From Sipunculus nudus (taxonomy: Eukaryota; Annelida; Sipuncula; Golfingiida; Sipunculidae), in contig CM049317.1 in NCBI GenBank assembly GCA_026874595.1, positions 73,375,118 to 73,439,117 on the forward strand: a stretch of 64,000 bases of DNA, read 5' to 3'. Each line of letters opens with the position of its first letter. Position 1 is the stretch's first letter. The translations under genes were made by a program, and so were the position numbers. Shown piece by piece: positions 36,536-48,964 of the stretch. Below the pieces are notes generated by a model. That model searched no databases. It was given only the letters and a program-made list of their open reading frames with translations, and was not told the DNA's origin.

Positions 36536-37690
36536 ATACGTTAGCAAGAGTGTATAAGGTTAAATCATTCTGTGGAATTTTCATATAGATTTTTGTAAAC
36601 ATGCTTTTTTTCATAACTTTGGATCATATCATCATGGATAGATGGCGGCCATTTAAAAACCTGTGTTTATAAAACAAATGGAAAACAACACATATTACGG
36701 CTAATGAGTGAAATAATAAGCAACTATTCAAATAGCCGTAAAGTGAAATTATAAGCAGCTGTTAAGGTTATAATGTTCGTATGAAAAGACCACTAACTCT
36801 AATCTTATTTGCTCATTACATAAGCAAATCGGCTAATTGTTTATTCACAAGACAGCTACAATAAAAAAACTAATTAACTAAGTAAGCATATATTTAATAC
36901 ATTAGATATATGTTTCTAAATTACGTTCAATCTTTAAAAAAAATCCAATCAGTATCGCTATTCCCATTGGAAATATGCATGCAAATGTTCATATATATAA
37001 GTTTAAGTTAATAAATGAAACGAATATTTAAATAAGCTTTAAAATTAAAAACAGTTATTACATTATAACAATAGATAAGTGGACATATTGCCACTGATAC
37101 GTGAATAATAAAGCAACTATTTATGTTATGATATTCTTATAAAAAGACCACTACCTTTAATCTCAAAAATTTGTCTAATTTGCATAATTTACCTGCATTT
37201 AAAAAAAAACTATTGGTTTTATATAAACATCCGCTTTATCTTATTAAGTATGAATGTTTTGTACCCGAAATACTGTATTCTTTCTATATCAAGCACAATA
37301 ATCAATAGATTTTTCTTATTTTATAATGAATTCCACTATTTCATTAAAATGTGCAAATTTATGCAAAATATCTAATAAGATATGTATAGTTCTTAATTTT
37401 TGGGTAGAAGAAATTGATTCTACAGGAACAATTACCCTATGATTAACCATGAAAAGTTTCTATTGAGAATTATCAAATTGTTCTTGCCTTACCCAAAAGC
37501 CTTATCAAAAATGACGGTTTTTGAGTGACAATTAACCCTTGATATATATGGCTGCATTTCATCCAAGAAGGCAGAAGAAAAAATGAAATAAATTTTTAGT
37601 TATTATAGGCTCAAAAGTTATGAAAAAAAAATTATGTTTGCAAAAATCTATTTTAAAATTCCACAGAATCTAAATTAAACATAACCATAT
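36536..37690. other. Very AT-rich intergenic DNA
   Basis: No gene seen. ATAAGCAACTATT-type phrases recur at 36715 and 37110 and GACCACTA at 36790 and 37146, suggesting an old diverged duplication. Confidence 0.45.
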
Positions 37691-38470
37691 GCACTACAAG
37701 GAGTCGACCAGCGTCAGCCAAGAGTTACAGCATGGCTTTGTTTTGGAGTTCAACGACTGCAATCCGAGCAATACAAGGCAATCGACATTCCGTTTTGCGG
37801 TCGTTGCATAAATGGGGCCAACAGACATTGCTGTCGATGCACCAACTCGAAGAATTTGCCATTGTCAAGAGGACCCTTTAAGTGCTTGCCACGGTTGCGC
37901 CATCTGTCAGCGCCTCAGGGAACAACTTTTCAAACAACTTCATAAACAGAACGTCCAGGGCTTTGCAAACAGCCATGTGTATTGGAACAGAACTGCCATC
38001 ATTGGCCACCCCACCAGGCAGGACACCAGTACACGGTGAATTACAGATTTCAACTGTCACGCTCTAAACGTCAAGGACATCAAAATAGCACCACTCAGAT
38101 TGTTATCAGGAAGATAGTTACATGAACATCAGCTACAACAGACGTGTACCATTGCTGTTAAGACAGACAATCACCCATCTACTGCGACAATCAGCACGAA
38201 AACTCCTGAACCTCCGACGCAATACAACAGACGTACAAGACGCGAGTAGAGCGTCAGCAGCCGCTAAATGTCACCTTTGGAAACTGACAAAAATAACTTC
38301 AGAAAATTCCAGCACACCAAAAACTCCAAGAAGGATTCCTGACAAGCTTTTCATTTCTTATGTCACTCCGAACAGCATGAAACTAAAACTCAGGTTGCAT
38401 TTGCCTGTGTCACGAGAATCATATTTAGTACATCAGACAGAGGGTTCACCGGTACCAAACAGGTGACAAT
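37691..38470 (+). other. GC-richer block of unknown nature (possible decayed retrosequence or non-coding exon)
   Basis: This ~780-bp block is visibly richer in G and C than its flanks and is followed by an AATAAA at about 38921. Three plus frames hold short open stretches (37732-37878; 37812-38039; 38122-38466, 114 codons), but each is interrupted. One frame reads a cysteine-rich IPFCGRCINGANRHCCRCTN near 37790-37850. No domain recognised. It could be an old processed gene, a transposon piece or a long non-coding transcript. Confidence 0.35.
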
Positions 38471-38617
38471 TGCTATCAATGTTTTTTTTTTTTTTTAAGG
38501 TGTATGTGTGTAGATAATAAAAATGCCTGATAGCAGTATGGAAGTGGTAGCTTTCTGTAAAATATCAGCCTGTTTTGAAATGTACTTGCACCGAAATTGC
38601 AATTTTGCGGTATACAC

Positions 38618-38619
<2 letters not shown>

Positions 38620-38710
<91 letters not shown>

Positions 38711-38711
38711 T
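38620..38711. repeat. (TA)n(TTA)n microsatellite
   Basis: TA run to about 38672, then TTA units to 38711. The Tyr/Ile frames here are artefacts. Confidence 0.95.
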
Positions 38712-41215
38712 AGTTATAACATCTTTTATAATGCCTGTTTTGAATGAAGTTAAATGTCAGTTGATGGTAGACATTTATAGCTTTCATCTGGTGTGTTATT
38801 CATGTATATAGCTTTCCAAATTCCAAAGATATGAATACTTTTCCTCACTTTTAAAAAAAAAAACATGATGTATTTCTGATAAGACCAACTTTGACCAGTT
38901 TGGTTTAAAAGAAGTGATTAATAAAGTCTGAAGTCTTTTCGCTGAAAAAAAACATGTCTGGCACCCAACTACAAATTGGGGATTTGGGTGTGGTCACAGA
39001 AAGGTGTTATTCCGTTCTAAAGTTAGCCGATACATGTCCGATTGCCTCCAAATGTCCGCAGAAGCAATTAATGCCTGGTTGATGTTTTTTGAGTACTTTT
39101 CTGTGGCATACCCACGCACTTATCGAACCCTGATTGTTTAATCCTCCCAATTATTCCACGTGGCCGCTATCGGGGGGACGATATATATATTACAACTCGG
39201 ATGTCGCAAGCCGAATGTCACATATGACATACATGCAAGCACGGATATTCGGCTAGTTGTTTGAATATATTTTTTTTTTGAACTTCTTCGGTCGAGAAAA
39301 AGAGTGACAAGTCATTTTAAGCAGTATATCTATTTTTTAGTTTTTTATATATTAGTGCCTAAGTCACTTGTGATATCGTACCAGCTAGGCCGCCACATCT
39401 GCACTTCTGGCCTAATTCGCTTTCTTTCACGAATTTAAAAGAGCCTTCGGCGGAGAGAGGGCTTTGTTGTCTGCTGAAATATTTCCATGCAAAAATTTCC
39501 TACAAAATTAACATATAAAATCAAGGCAGAGCAGTAAATGTACCTAGAACATTTTTCTTCAATGGATTGCACAATAAATAAATGATATATATTGCAGTTT
39601 GTCTTTGTGTCAGGACTAACTGTGAAGCAGAGCTGTAAGTTATTTATTCTGAGTTGCCTCTGTTTATACTGTTAAAATTTCTGACAGGAGAGTGATTTTT
39701 AAATAAATACCACTTTCTGAAACGGAAACTAGATTTTTATTTGAACCATGGGGCAAACAGAGTTTTAACATGAATATATATCAGTTTGCTATATTGCCAG
39801 TAAGTGCAATGACTCATCCTAATCCGGTTTTAAGTTAATACAATGTCTAGTAAATGCTGGTGATAAGCCAAAATTAATAAAATCTGTTGTTGAACAAATC
39901 AAATTTAATTCTAACCTGCTTTGACTAAGGAGTTCAGGGATTATCACTCAAACAAAACCCTTGCAGTATAGTGTGATTGGAAGACATACATGGTTTGCCT
40001 TGGGCTATGTACTTGCACCATAGAGTGCCTTTAAGATTCTTATGTTTATTCATTAAAATGCAATTATCACTAAAAGGTCTTGTGTCCCTGTCATTCCCCA
40101 TGTTGGAGGGAGATCATGTTAATCACTGACTGTTGTACTGGCCAAACAAATTTAATATCAATGAGGTTTATGGTTTTGCCCTTCAGAGAATATTACTTCT
40201 CGCTTAGTGGGATACAATTGTTACTGTAAGATCACAAAATGATGATACCAATTCTAAAAAAAGTTTTGTTTTCATATTAGTTTCTTTTATTGATACATTT
40301 CACTAGAAACACAAATGATAATAAACATGTTTAAGAGAACCTGTATACACAAAGTCGAACATCCCAGGTCTAGCGATAACGAGTTGCGCCTTCATACATA
40401 TCACACTGATAATTGTAGTCTGTCATTCACAAAAAGAATCATAAAAGTCTTACATTATCTTTTTGCATTGTTCATAATTGCGAATAAATATGTAACAATA
40501 GAGAGTGCAACTAAGAAATATCATTTCAGCTGGAGTCCATCATAATCGGTAAGCTACATATAGATTAAATTTTCTTACCATTAAGAAAAACTTGAAATAT
40601 ACCGGCTCTGCTCGCATAACATAGATAAACATAAATGGTGCCATCTGTAGTTTATATACTCATAAAAGTCACATAATCAATGTTTCGTAAAGCAGATTAC
40701 AAATTGTATGTAAATCAAATATCAAATACAACAATAAGCGAATATAAGTTTAACTACCCTAAGGTAACGCTATCCCTCACATATTAGCAATTTTTTTATT
40801 TCCTGATTGAGTAGGAAGAACTGAAAAAGATCATTCTGACTAAAGTCAACATAAGTGGCGATTCTTACAACTAACACTTACATACCAGTCATGGGATCAA
40901 TATGCTGGGTACTGGTCATAACATTATGAATATAAACACCTGTGATCAGCAAAGTTAAAATAAAGTAAAGGCAAATCTTATAATAATTCAGCACACGTCA
41001 TACTTATTAAGTCTCTTTTGTTCATACCCAATGAATAAGCATGGAATGAAAGGAGTTATATTTTTTGGCTTGCACAAGTTAGGACAACCTATAGTTTACA
41101 AACAAAATACCAGTCCAGTGATCAATATTACCACCGAAATTAGAGCTGACAGTTGCGGCAGTTCCTGCTTTATTCGGTTACCGACAAAACGTTACATCTG
41201 TTGACGTATTCTATA
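38712..41215. other. Intergenic DNA, no gene seen
   Basis: An AATAAA at about 38921 might serve a plus-strand transcript from 37.7 kb. Otherwise AT-rich DNA with no domain or RNA gene recognised. Confidence 0.45.
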
Positions 41216-41456
41216 TATAGAGTATTTTTCTTAAGGATGAGGCAGAAGAGGGCTGGGGAGAGGGGGTTGCCAAGGAGCTCCGGAACCCCGTTTTCCAGTC
41301 GCAACAATTTTTTTCTAAGGGTTTCAGACTAAGTTTTGTGTCCTGGAACACCCCCCCCCCTCCTCTTTTCCGGACTTTGGGACCTTTTTTTATAGGTTTT
41401 GCCATTAGCCATGGCGTGGACCCCTCCTTTCTTAAATCCTGTATCTGCCCCTGTGA
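41216..41456 (-). mobile_element. Non-autonomous DNA transposon copy (CAGGGGC family)
   Basis: Read on the minus strand it starts CAGGGGCAGATACAGGATTT at about 41453 and continues AAGAAAGGAGGGGTCC. The same 5' motif occurs on the plus strand at 33337. The other end is probably near 41230 but diverged. No coding capacity. Confidence 0.45.
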
Positions 41457-42115
41457 GGGCATAACAAAGTAAAACTGTAGGTGCAAACACCTATTGATCA
41501 TAAATGATACATCATTGAAAAGATTATTTTGCTGGATATAAGTTTGGCATATAAAGTTGTATGAAGTAAATTTATATATATAACCACATCATTGTCATTT
41601 TTTCTAGATGTAAGTGTAACTAAAGAATGTATAACTTCAAGTAGGATATACCAAGTGGTCATAAATATCATGTCATACTGAAGCGTATGGTTAAAGCTAT
41701 CATTTGAGACAAAATTTGACTGGGTATGTTTTGCATATTATAAGTTGTATGGGGCTTATAACCCCTCTGAAGTCGGTGTCCTTGAAATGAAAAAAAAATT
41801 TACGCCATCCGACATAAAACATCCATTTATTCACTGAAAGCTACCACCTTCATACTGCTATCAGGCATTTTTATTACCTACACATTTATACCTATCAAGC
41901 ACACATGGTGAAAATTTGTCACCAAAATGGTACCGATGATCCAAATTTTGGGGTTTGGCTGAAGTACAAATTGAGATAATTGTATTTTCTAGGGAAAAAA
42001 GTTCAAGCATACAATCAGATGATGAGCCGAGCTTATATCCAATGGATGTGTCGAGAATGCCAGCAGCAGAAAATAACACAGGAAATTCCAACCAAATACT
42101 TAACATCACTAAAAT
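41457..42115. other. Intergenic DNA, no gene seen
   Basis: No domain recognised; the frames reaching into this stretch belong to the neighbouring 21-bp array. Confidence 0.45.
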
Positions 42116-42388
42116 ATTTATCTCGTGCGCACGACTTATTATTTTGTGCGCACAACCTATTATTTCGTGCGCACAACTTATTATTTTGTGCGCACAACTT
42201 ATTATTTCGTGCGCACAACTTATTATTTCGTGCGCACAACTTATTATTTCGTGCGCACAACTTATAATTTTGTGCGCACAACTTATTATTTCGTGCGCAG
42301 GACCTATTATTTTGTGCGAACGATTTATTATTTTGTGCGTACCACTTATTATTTCGTGCGCACAAATTATTATTTCGTGCACACGAGT
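42116..42388. repeat. 21-bp minisatellite CGTGCGCACAACTTATTATTT
   Basis: About 12-13 tandem 21-bp units. The core GTGCGCAC is self-complementary. Because 21 is a multiple of three, open frames with a seven-residue repeat appear on both strands (for example 41955-42440 plus, 41861-42427 minus); these are by-products. Confidence 0.95.
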
Positions 42389-42529
42389 AAACAAATGGTT
42401 GGCACAAGGTATTATGTCAATTGTCAATTTTGTCCGTTAAGGAACAAGCGCATATAGCTCCATCTCACCTTTAAGTTGTAAACATAGGTCTCGAACAATA
42501 CTATATACATCCAGTGAAGTAATTCCTAT

Positions 42530-42538
42530 TTAATATAT

Positions 42539-42590
<52 letters not shown>

Positions 42591-42598
42591 ATATATAT
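42530..42598. repeat. (TA)n microsatellite
   Basis: TATATA run with AAATATA and TTTATA interruptions, itself nearly palindromic. Confidence 0.95.
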
Positions 42599-44765
42599 GA
42601 GACAAAGTTAAAATGCACAGCAAAATTATCTTGATGTACCTCGCAGGTTTGTCTAAATATATTGCTAAGATAATAATTATTGTCCAGGAGATCCAAGGTA
42701 GATAGCTGACACGTCAAAATGTTTCAAGGCCAGCCACACTTACAGTAGATGGCTATCAGTTACCAGCATTAAGATCGAGTGCCACGACCGACCGTCTGTT
42801 ATGAGCATAACGGTATGCTGTAAACGAATTGGTCATACAGACAGACATGCATGTGAGGTCTTGAAGACATAAATACGACAATGGAGGTAGCTCAGGTGAA
42901 AAGTGTATATAAGTTTAATCAGATCATGAGATGTCGTTATGATATTGATATCAAACATTGTAGAACGTAACCTTTTGTATCGATGGTGTAAATCATGATT
43001 TCGGAGCACAATGAGCAGGGATTAGGTCACCCGGGCCTGGTGTCAGGATTAAGAGCCGAACTTGTGCAAATTAGACATTATTATAAGCGATTGTAGTGAT
43101 TAAACTTCCAGTCTAATGGAAAATTGTCTGATAACCTGCAGAAATAATATCAAAGTGACCTAATTTAACATGTGAAAATAGATCTCACCAAAAGTGAAGA
43201 ATGAATAAATAGAGCTGAAAAACGGTGTCATGTTCGAGGTCTCATAAAAATTCAGGGCTAGATGTTTAACATTTTCATTCATTATCACACAGACTAAATG
43301 CAGCTTTGTTTTACTTGTGAAACTAGGTCATGGGAGTATAAATTGTAAAATGCACGTCAGGATCTATTTCTCTATGTGACATGGTATTAGGTTTGAAGAA
43401 CACCTAGCTTACTAAAGTTTAATGTAAAATGTAAGATTCTAACTCAGTGGGCAACAAAGCATCGCCTCAGCAAAACCGAAAGTCAACTGATAAGAGGAGA
43501 ATCCTTGTAATAAAATCAATAGCAATCTTTCTTCAAGTCAAATATATACATTGTCATATTATCCAACATTTCAGGAGGAATTGCAAGACAAAGCACTTGA
43601 AAACTCAATATCATATTCATTCTGTTACAAACATGAGAGTTTTTGTAAGCCAGTCAAAGATACAAAGCTGTAATGAAAGCATGAATATTTACTTTTGATA
43701 CTTTCGAAATTATAACCCCACAAATCAGCGCCAATGTCCCCTGCCCCGGGGGATTAGTCTTGCATGCACTAAATGTTCTTAAGATTTTAAATCATATTTT
43801 TAAATCTAAGTTTAACATTTCTTATTCGAAGCGAGTTTTCAAAAAAATTTTACTCATATCTACCTGTATTTAGCATTGCCTTGGTACCTTACGCGTCTTC
43901 CAGCCTGATAAGGTTTTGGCCATACGTAGATAATTTTTGGAAATTTTATCAGCTTTAAAAAAATATGCGTTGCAATGTCTTAAACAAGTATTGCTCGTTC
44001 CCAATTCGTATTAAAATAGGAAGGTTATCGTAAGCGTCTCCCATAACCTAATTAGTTATTTGGGATCCAACTCTATTTACCAAGACGTGCGTCTTAAATC
44101 TTTCCTCACTTGAGCCGGTTTAAATGCATTTTTTGTTAACTTCATTTTTTTTATTAATAATACATTTGGCAGTTGTGTCAATTTTCTCATACTATTATAT
44201 CACCCAAAACACACATATAGCATATAGCCATTTGGCGGGGGCTTTTGTCCTCTAGTTAACTGCTCATTGTAGAGTAACTTCAGCAATCTCAGCAGTGGCT
44301 GATGGGTCAGAACACTGAAGTGATGTTAGTTAAGCCAATGAAATCAAAACGAAATACAATGTTTGTTGATTGCGAAATAAACAATTATGTGGGAATTAGG
44401 CAGCATATTAGCAAACAAGGCATTAAAAACAACACTATAAATGAAAATTTGTAAAGAACATACTAAAGTCTTAATAAAATAGCCTACAATAACTCGGTGG
44501 GTCATTGTTTGTCCGGGTACAAATCATTATGTATGCGTATATATGCAAATGCCGTAGGGCTTTAGACTGTCGTATGAGTCATTGGCCAAAAGATAGTTTA
44601 GTCTTTTAACTTAATTACCCTGTCGTGATACTCTTAAGGTGTGAGGTCGGTTTTCTACACCCTGAGGATCCAATATCCTCAAAAGTTCCCGAACTGTCTC
44701 CTTTTGGACAAGCATTTTTGATATATTCAATGATAAACATGCATAATTGATCTATGCCTCTAATT
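42599..44765. other. Intergenic DNA, no gene seen
   Basis: No domain recognised in any frame. Ordinary AT-rich sequence. Confidence 0.45.
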
Positions 44766-44766
44766 G

Positions 44767-44850
<84 letters not shown>
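44766..44850. repeat. (CT)n(TA)n microsatellite
   Basis: CTCTCT to about 44802, then TATATA to about 44848. Confidence 0.95.
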
Positions 44851-44853
<3 letters not shown>

Positions 44854-45012
44854 CAGCCATTTTACTGCCAGATACACAGCCACACAACCACTTTATCTAC
44901 AAAAGAAGGCAAATACCCACATTTTATATGATACTTGGAAAATTAAGTTGATTGCTACAGAGTCATATCCATACGTCTGTGCCTTCACTTGCACAATTGA
45001 CACAATATCTGC

Positions 45013-45108
45013 ACGACTTATTAACTTGTGCGCACGATATTAATAACTCGTGCACATGAAATAATAAGTTGCGCGCACGAAATAATAAGTCGTGCGCACG
45101 AGATAAAT
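45013..45108. repeat. GTGCGCAC units in opposed orientation
   Basis: CACGACTTATTAACTTGTGCGCACG is followed by CACGAAATAATAAGTCGTGCGCAC. These are the same 21-bp unit as at 42.1 kb, first in one orientation and then inverted, giving an imperfect palindrome. Confidence 0.8.
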
Positions 45109-45176
45109 ATTTTTTTACTCATGTCCCAAACGGGGCCCGTAAAAACTGGATTCGTGAGCATTGTATAGAGTGATAT

Positions 45177-45256
45177 AAATGGTAGCCACACCCATGTTTG
45201 AGATACCAGGGTTTCTTAAGGCCATTGTCATACTTCGTACAAATTGGATAAGGCCG
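45177..45256 (-). repeat. Inverted relative of the 47.6-48.0 kb repeat
   Basis: GCCATTGTCATACTTCGTAC and AAATTGGATAAGGCC match, in reverse complement, GGCCTAATCCAATTTGTATG and ATATGACAATGGC near 47811-47850. Confidence 0.65.
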
Positions 45257-45634
45257 CAATATTCAAATCAAAGGACTTGGTCATGTGTAAGTTGTCATGT
45301 GTCACGTAATATTTTTTTATTGCGGATTGCAGGGCTTTTCAGAGTATGTGATTCCCGGTGTTCAAACTGCGAAGATGCTTCAAAGATATTCAGCAGGCTA
45401 TGGTGTTTTTTATGTTATGTATTCTGGATGTATTTGCGGGTTGTTGCTGGGGCTGCCACTAATTTCTGAAGTCACGCCAGAAAGAGGTTCAAAGTGCAAT
45501 TATTGCCACGTTTCTTATGAGACTTTAAACTAATTGACTTATCACTCTACACCGTTGCGTCTAGCAAAAGTCATGAAAGCTTTTGTTTTTCCTTGACCTC
45601 TTCCAAAAATGTAATGACTCTTGTTCCTGACTTG
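45257..45634. other. Intergenic DNA, no gene seen
   Basis: No domain in any frame. Confidence 0.4.
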
Positions 45635-46432
45635 TGTTACAGGTGTCTCTTTTATTGTGGTACATGTGTCTGTAGGCATTCAGTTTCGTGACAAACGCAA
45701 ACCCTGTGGGCTGCTATAAATAACCGCACCTGCTGAACTCTCGCGCATACTAATCTGGAACTTTCTGGGCTGGTCACGTTCTATAAGCGCGCGGATTGTT
45801 CGTGAAATAGAAGTTTATAGAATTTTCGGATGAAAAGTTATAGATAGGGGCTGTGTTTTAGAGCCGAGAGAGGAGAGGGAGAAATATTCCAGCGGACAGG
45901 GAAGAGTGTGAGTCAGTTTCGGACCTATCCGATAATTGCAGTATTGCCAGGGATTCTACGAACTCTATGCGGATTTAATGCGGCCTGTCTCCATTTTGCT
46001 TTCGGGATTATTACAAGAACTTCACTTTTGGATAACAACAAATTGGTTTTGTGATTGAATTTGACTATTATTCTCTGAGGGGATTAATGTGAACTGTTCA
46101 TCTGGATTATACGTTTTAAAGGACTTGTTGTCGATGTGACAGTGGTGGTATCCAGGTACTGTACACTTTATTTATTATACTGTGTAACTGTATTGATTTA
46201 CTGTTATACTGTTGTTATACTGTGTAATTGTATTGATTTAGTGAATTGTAATGTTAGGATTGTTTTAAGAATAAATTATATTTATTTGTTAACAAAAAAA
46301 CACTGACTCCTTTATTCATTCCCCTTGATATTTCACGCTGCCTAGTGTTGCAGAATCTGAATTTCCTTATCTCCATAACAAAATTTATGCTCGTCACGAC
46401 TACGTGATCTGTTGTTGTTGGGTTCCGTAACA
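45635..46432 (+). mobile_element. Solo LTR (798 bp) with 4-bp target duplication
   Basis: Starts TGTTAC and ends GTAACA, a 6-bp inverted terminus typical of LTRs. It is flanked by CTTG on both sides (45631-45634 and 46433-46436), a 4-bp target duplication. AATAAA lies near 46270. A GTGTAATTGTATTGATT motif is tandemly repeated at 46186-46243. It shares most of its length with 2280-3023. No internal retroviral sequence adjoins, so it is the product of LTR-LTR recombination of a Ty3/gypsy-like element, by inference. Confidence 0.85.
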
Positions 46433-47559
46433 CTTGTATGAGAGGGCATTTATGCTGAAGCTTTGAACAGGAAAAGGCTATTAAGAGTTGGTGAGTTTTT
46501 GGCTTGAGTGTTTGTCTTGCTTAACTGTTGCAAGGTATATTTAAGGTAGCTTTCTTGATCTATCTGCACTGAATCTGGTCTTTGTTCGACAGAGAGCAAT
46601 TATTCAAGTATTCAGCACTGGATAATGGTACTATCATGACAATATAATGACCTTTATATGACCTCCTCTCCAGGCAACATTTCAACAATTCAATTTGGAA
46701 ACAATTTTCCTAAAATCGGAGGATAGTCTCACGTTATATATGACCAATAGCACAGTGTCTCGTCAAGTCTATGGAGCAGGGGGGGGGGGGGGGAGTTCAC
46801 TTGATTTGCTTCACTTGAGCAAGTAGGCAGCAAAAGGGGGAGGGGGAGAGATAAGTTGTATCTACATCAGAAAATAATCCATTTATCATCCAATGGATAA
46901 GTTAAGCCGAGGAACTGCAAGAAGAAGACGTATTGCAAATTTGCAATGTTGGTTAACTAAAGAGAATATCTACAGCTATTTACATGTTTGCTTGAGATTA
47001 TAAAATAGGTAGATACCAATTTACTGTTAGCTAAAGGTTCTTCTCCTCCTCCCCCAAAGGTTTTCGTCTTATTCCAACAGACAAGAACCTTTTCGTTCAA
47101 GTAACTAAAGAGTACAACATTGAGCCTTCAAGTGAATCAGATTTAGTTGCCTCACGCACAATCGAGAACATATGAACTATATGCAATACCGATGCCACAG
47201 CGGTTTTCTAAGCTATCAAGAAAGGTTAAATGATAAATGACAACTACCCAAACCCTTCGTACATCCATTGCAGCATAAAAAGATGCATAAAGGACGAGTT
47301 ACCTTTGATAGATATACTGACAGTTGTTAAAGTACAAACACATGGTACTGACCCTGTTAAAGTTTGGCATTGACGACACATGTACTGTCAAACTGGTACC
47401 GATGAAAACCCTGCTGTCTCACAATCATTCGTAGAATTCTATGCCACCATTCTGATAAGCCTCTTTAGAACTCCTGTGCAGAGATACCAGCAAGTAACAT
47501 TTAATATGGAGACCTTTCTTAAATGTCACATGACGCCCAACAATCACGGCATAGGTTTC
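46433..47559. other. Intergenic DNA, no gene seen
   Basis: Includes a 14-base G-run at about 46780. No domain recognised in any frame. Confidence 0.45.
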
Positions 47560-48005
47560 AAATAAATCCCTGGTACGACAAACATGGGGATTTTTACAAT
47601 ATTTATATTTCTACATAGCCCCCAGGTATAAGCGGAGTGTGTAAAAAATGGCGCTATTTTTAAATTCAATAATTCAATAATGCGGTCTGATTGATTCCCT
47701 GGTATCTCAGATATGGCTGTTGCTATCATTTATATTATTCTTCAGTGCTCACAAGCCAAGATATAGGACAAGGTTAAGAAAAATGGCGGTCATTTTGAAA
47801 TAAAATATGGCGGCCTAATCCAATTTGTATGAAATATGACAATGGCTTTAACAGAATCCCTGTATCGTAAACATGGTTGTTGTTATCATTCATATTACTC
47901 TACAGGGCCAAAAAGTTCAGATATAGGACAAAAAATATAATATATATTGCGGTCATTAAGAAATTTTCAATGGCGACTGAACGCGGCTAAAAAAGTTGCA
48001 TATGC
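47560..48005. repeat. Diverged three-copy repeat with ATGGCGGTC phrases
   Basis: Copies begin near 47564 (AATCCCTGGTACGACAAACA), 47693 (GATTCCCTGGTATCTCAGAT) and 47857 (GAATCCCTGTATCGTAAACA). Each is followed by CATTTATATTA-like and GATATAGGACAA sequence, and by a C/GGCGGTCAT phrase. Spacing is about 130-165 bp. Confidence 0.65.
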
Positions 48006-48940
48006 CATTATAGAATCAGCACTCCCAAATTGACAAATTTGGGCCATAAAATTTTGGAACGACTTTCAAGCTAGATCCAAATATCTGACATAGCTTATTT
48101 TACTATATGCATACAGCCATAAAAACGGAGCGGTACCTGATATTATGGTCTCTTTTGTCTATGAACAGGTCTTGGTTGTGTGATACAGAGTTGAACTCCA
48201 CATTCTTTTCCCGCCATTATTTCCTAAAAATTCAATACTCTGCTCATTCTTAGAAAAGTTCGTCGTAGGGTCTTTTTTTTCCTGCAGAGTCTTTGGTTGA
48301 TATACAAACTATGTATACAAACAATGTAAAGGCAATCTTCCTGCTTCATCCGTAATCTCTTTATTTTTTACTTGATAACTGTGCTACTATACATTACAAA
48401 GGAACTTTCGAGGAACTGTTATGTGTTCGTAGATTTATAATTGGCTTTTTGTCGTTTCAGTGTACTTAGTATGACTATTTTGTATTAAACATTTTATAAT
48501 TGTCACTATTACACAAATTTAAATCTATCAGAATAGTGACATGTTGATCACAAATACAGCCGGTGTTACTGTCAATTGTGACAGATTTGCGGTCTGAATG
48601 AGAACCATAACATTACTGCGCCACAACGAGAGGCATTAAATTTGATAATATTAGTTAAGGCTTAATGTAAATTGTCAGTGGTCTCTGTTATTTCTTTTGC
48701 TAATTTGAACCAGTATACTTTAGGCATATATTTTAGACACCTATACTTATTGGTAAACTGGCTTCAAAATCATACCAGAATTAATTATTCTAAAATTAGA
48801 AAGGAATAGGAGTTTATTCTGTATGTTAAAGAAAGAAGAACTTGGACTTGTTGCTATTCCTTTTTATTAAGATATTATGTATGTTTATACAATAGAGAAT
48901 TTAAGACATTTACTTCAAGAAACATTGTATGGTAAGGAAG
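48006..48940. other. AT-rich DNA upstream of the gypsy relic
   Basis: No gene seen. It may include the LTR/leader of the decayed gypsy element that follows, but no LTR pair was found. Confidence 0.4.
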
Positions 48941-48964
48941 AAAAAGTGTAAAAAAATAAAAATG

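Noticed and set aside
41861-42457. Proteins with a seven-residue repeat on both strands
   Set aside because: Open frames on both strands follow from the 21-bp repeat; no independent coding signal.
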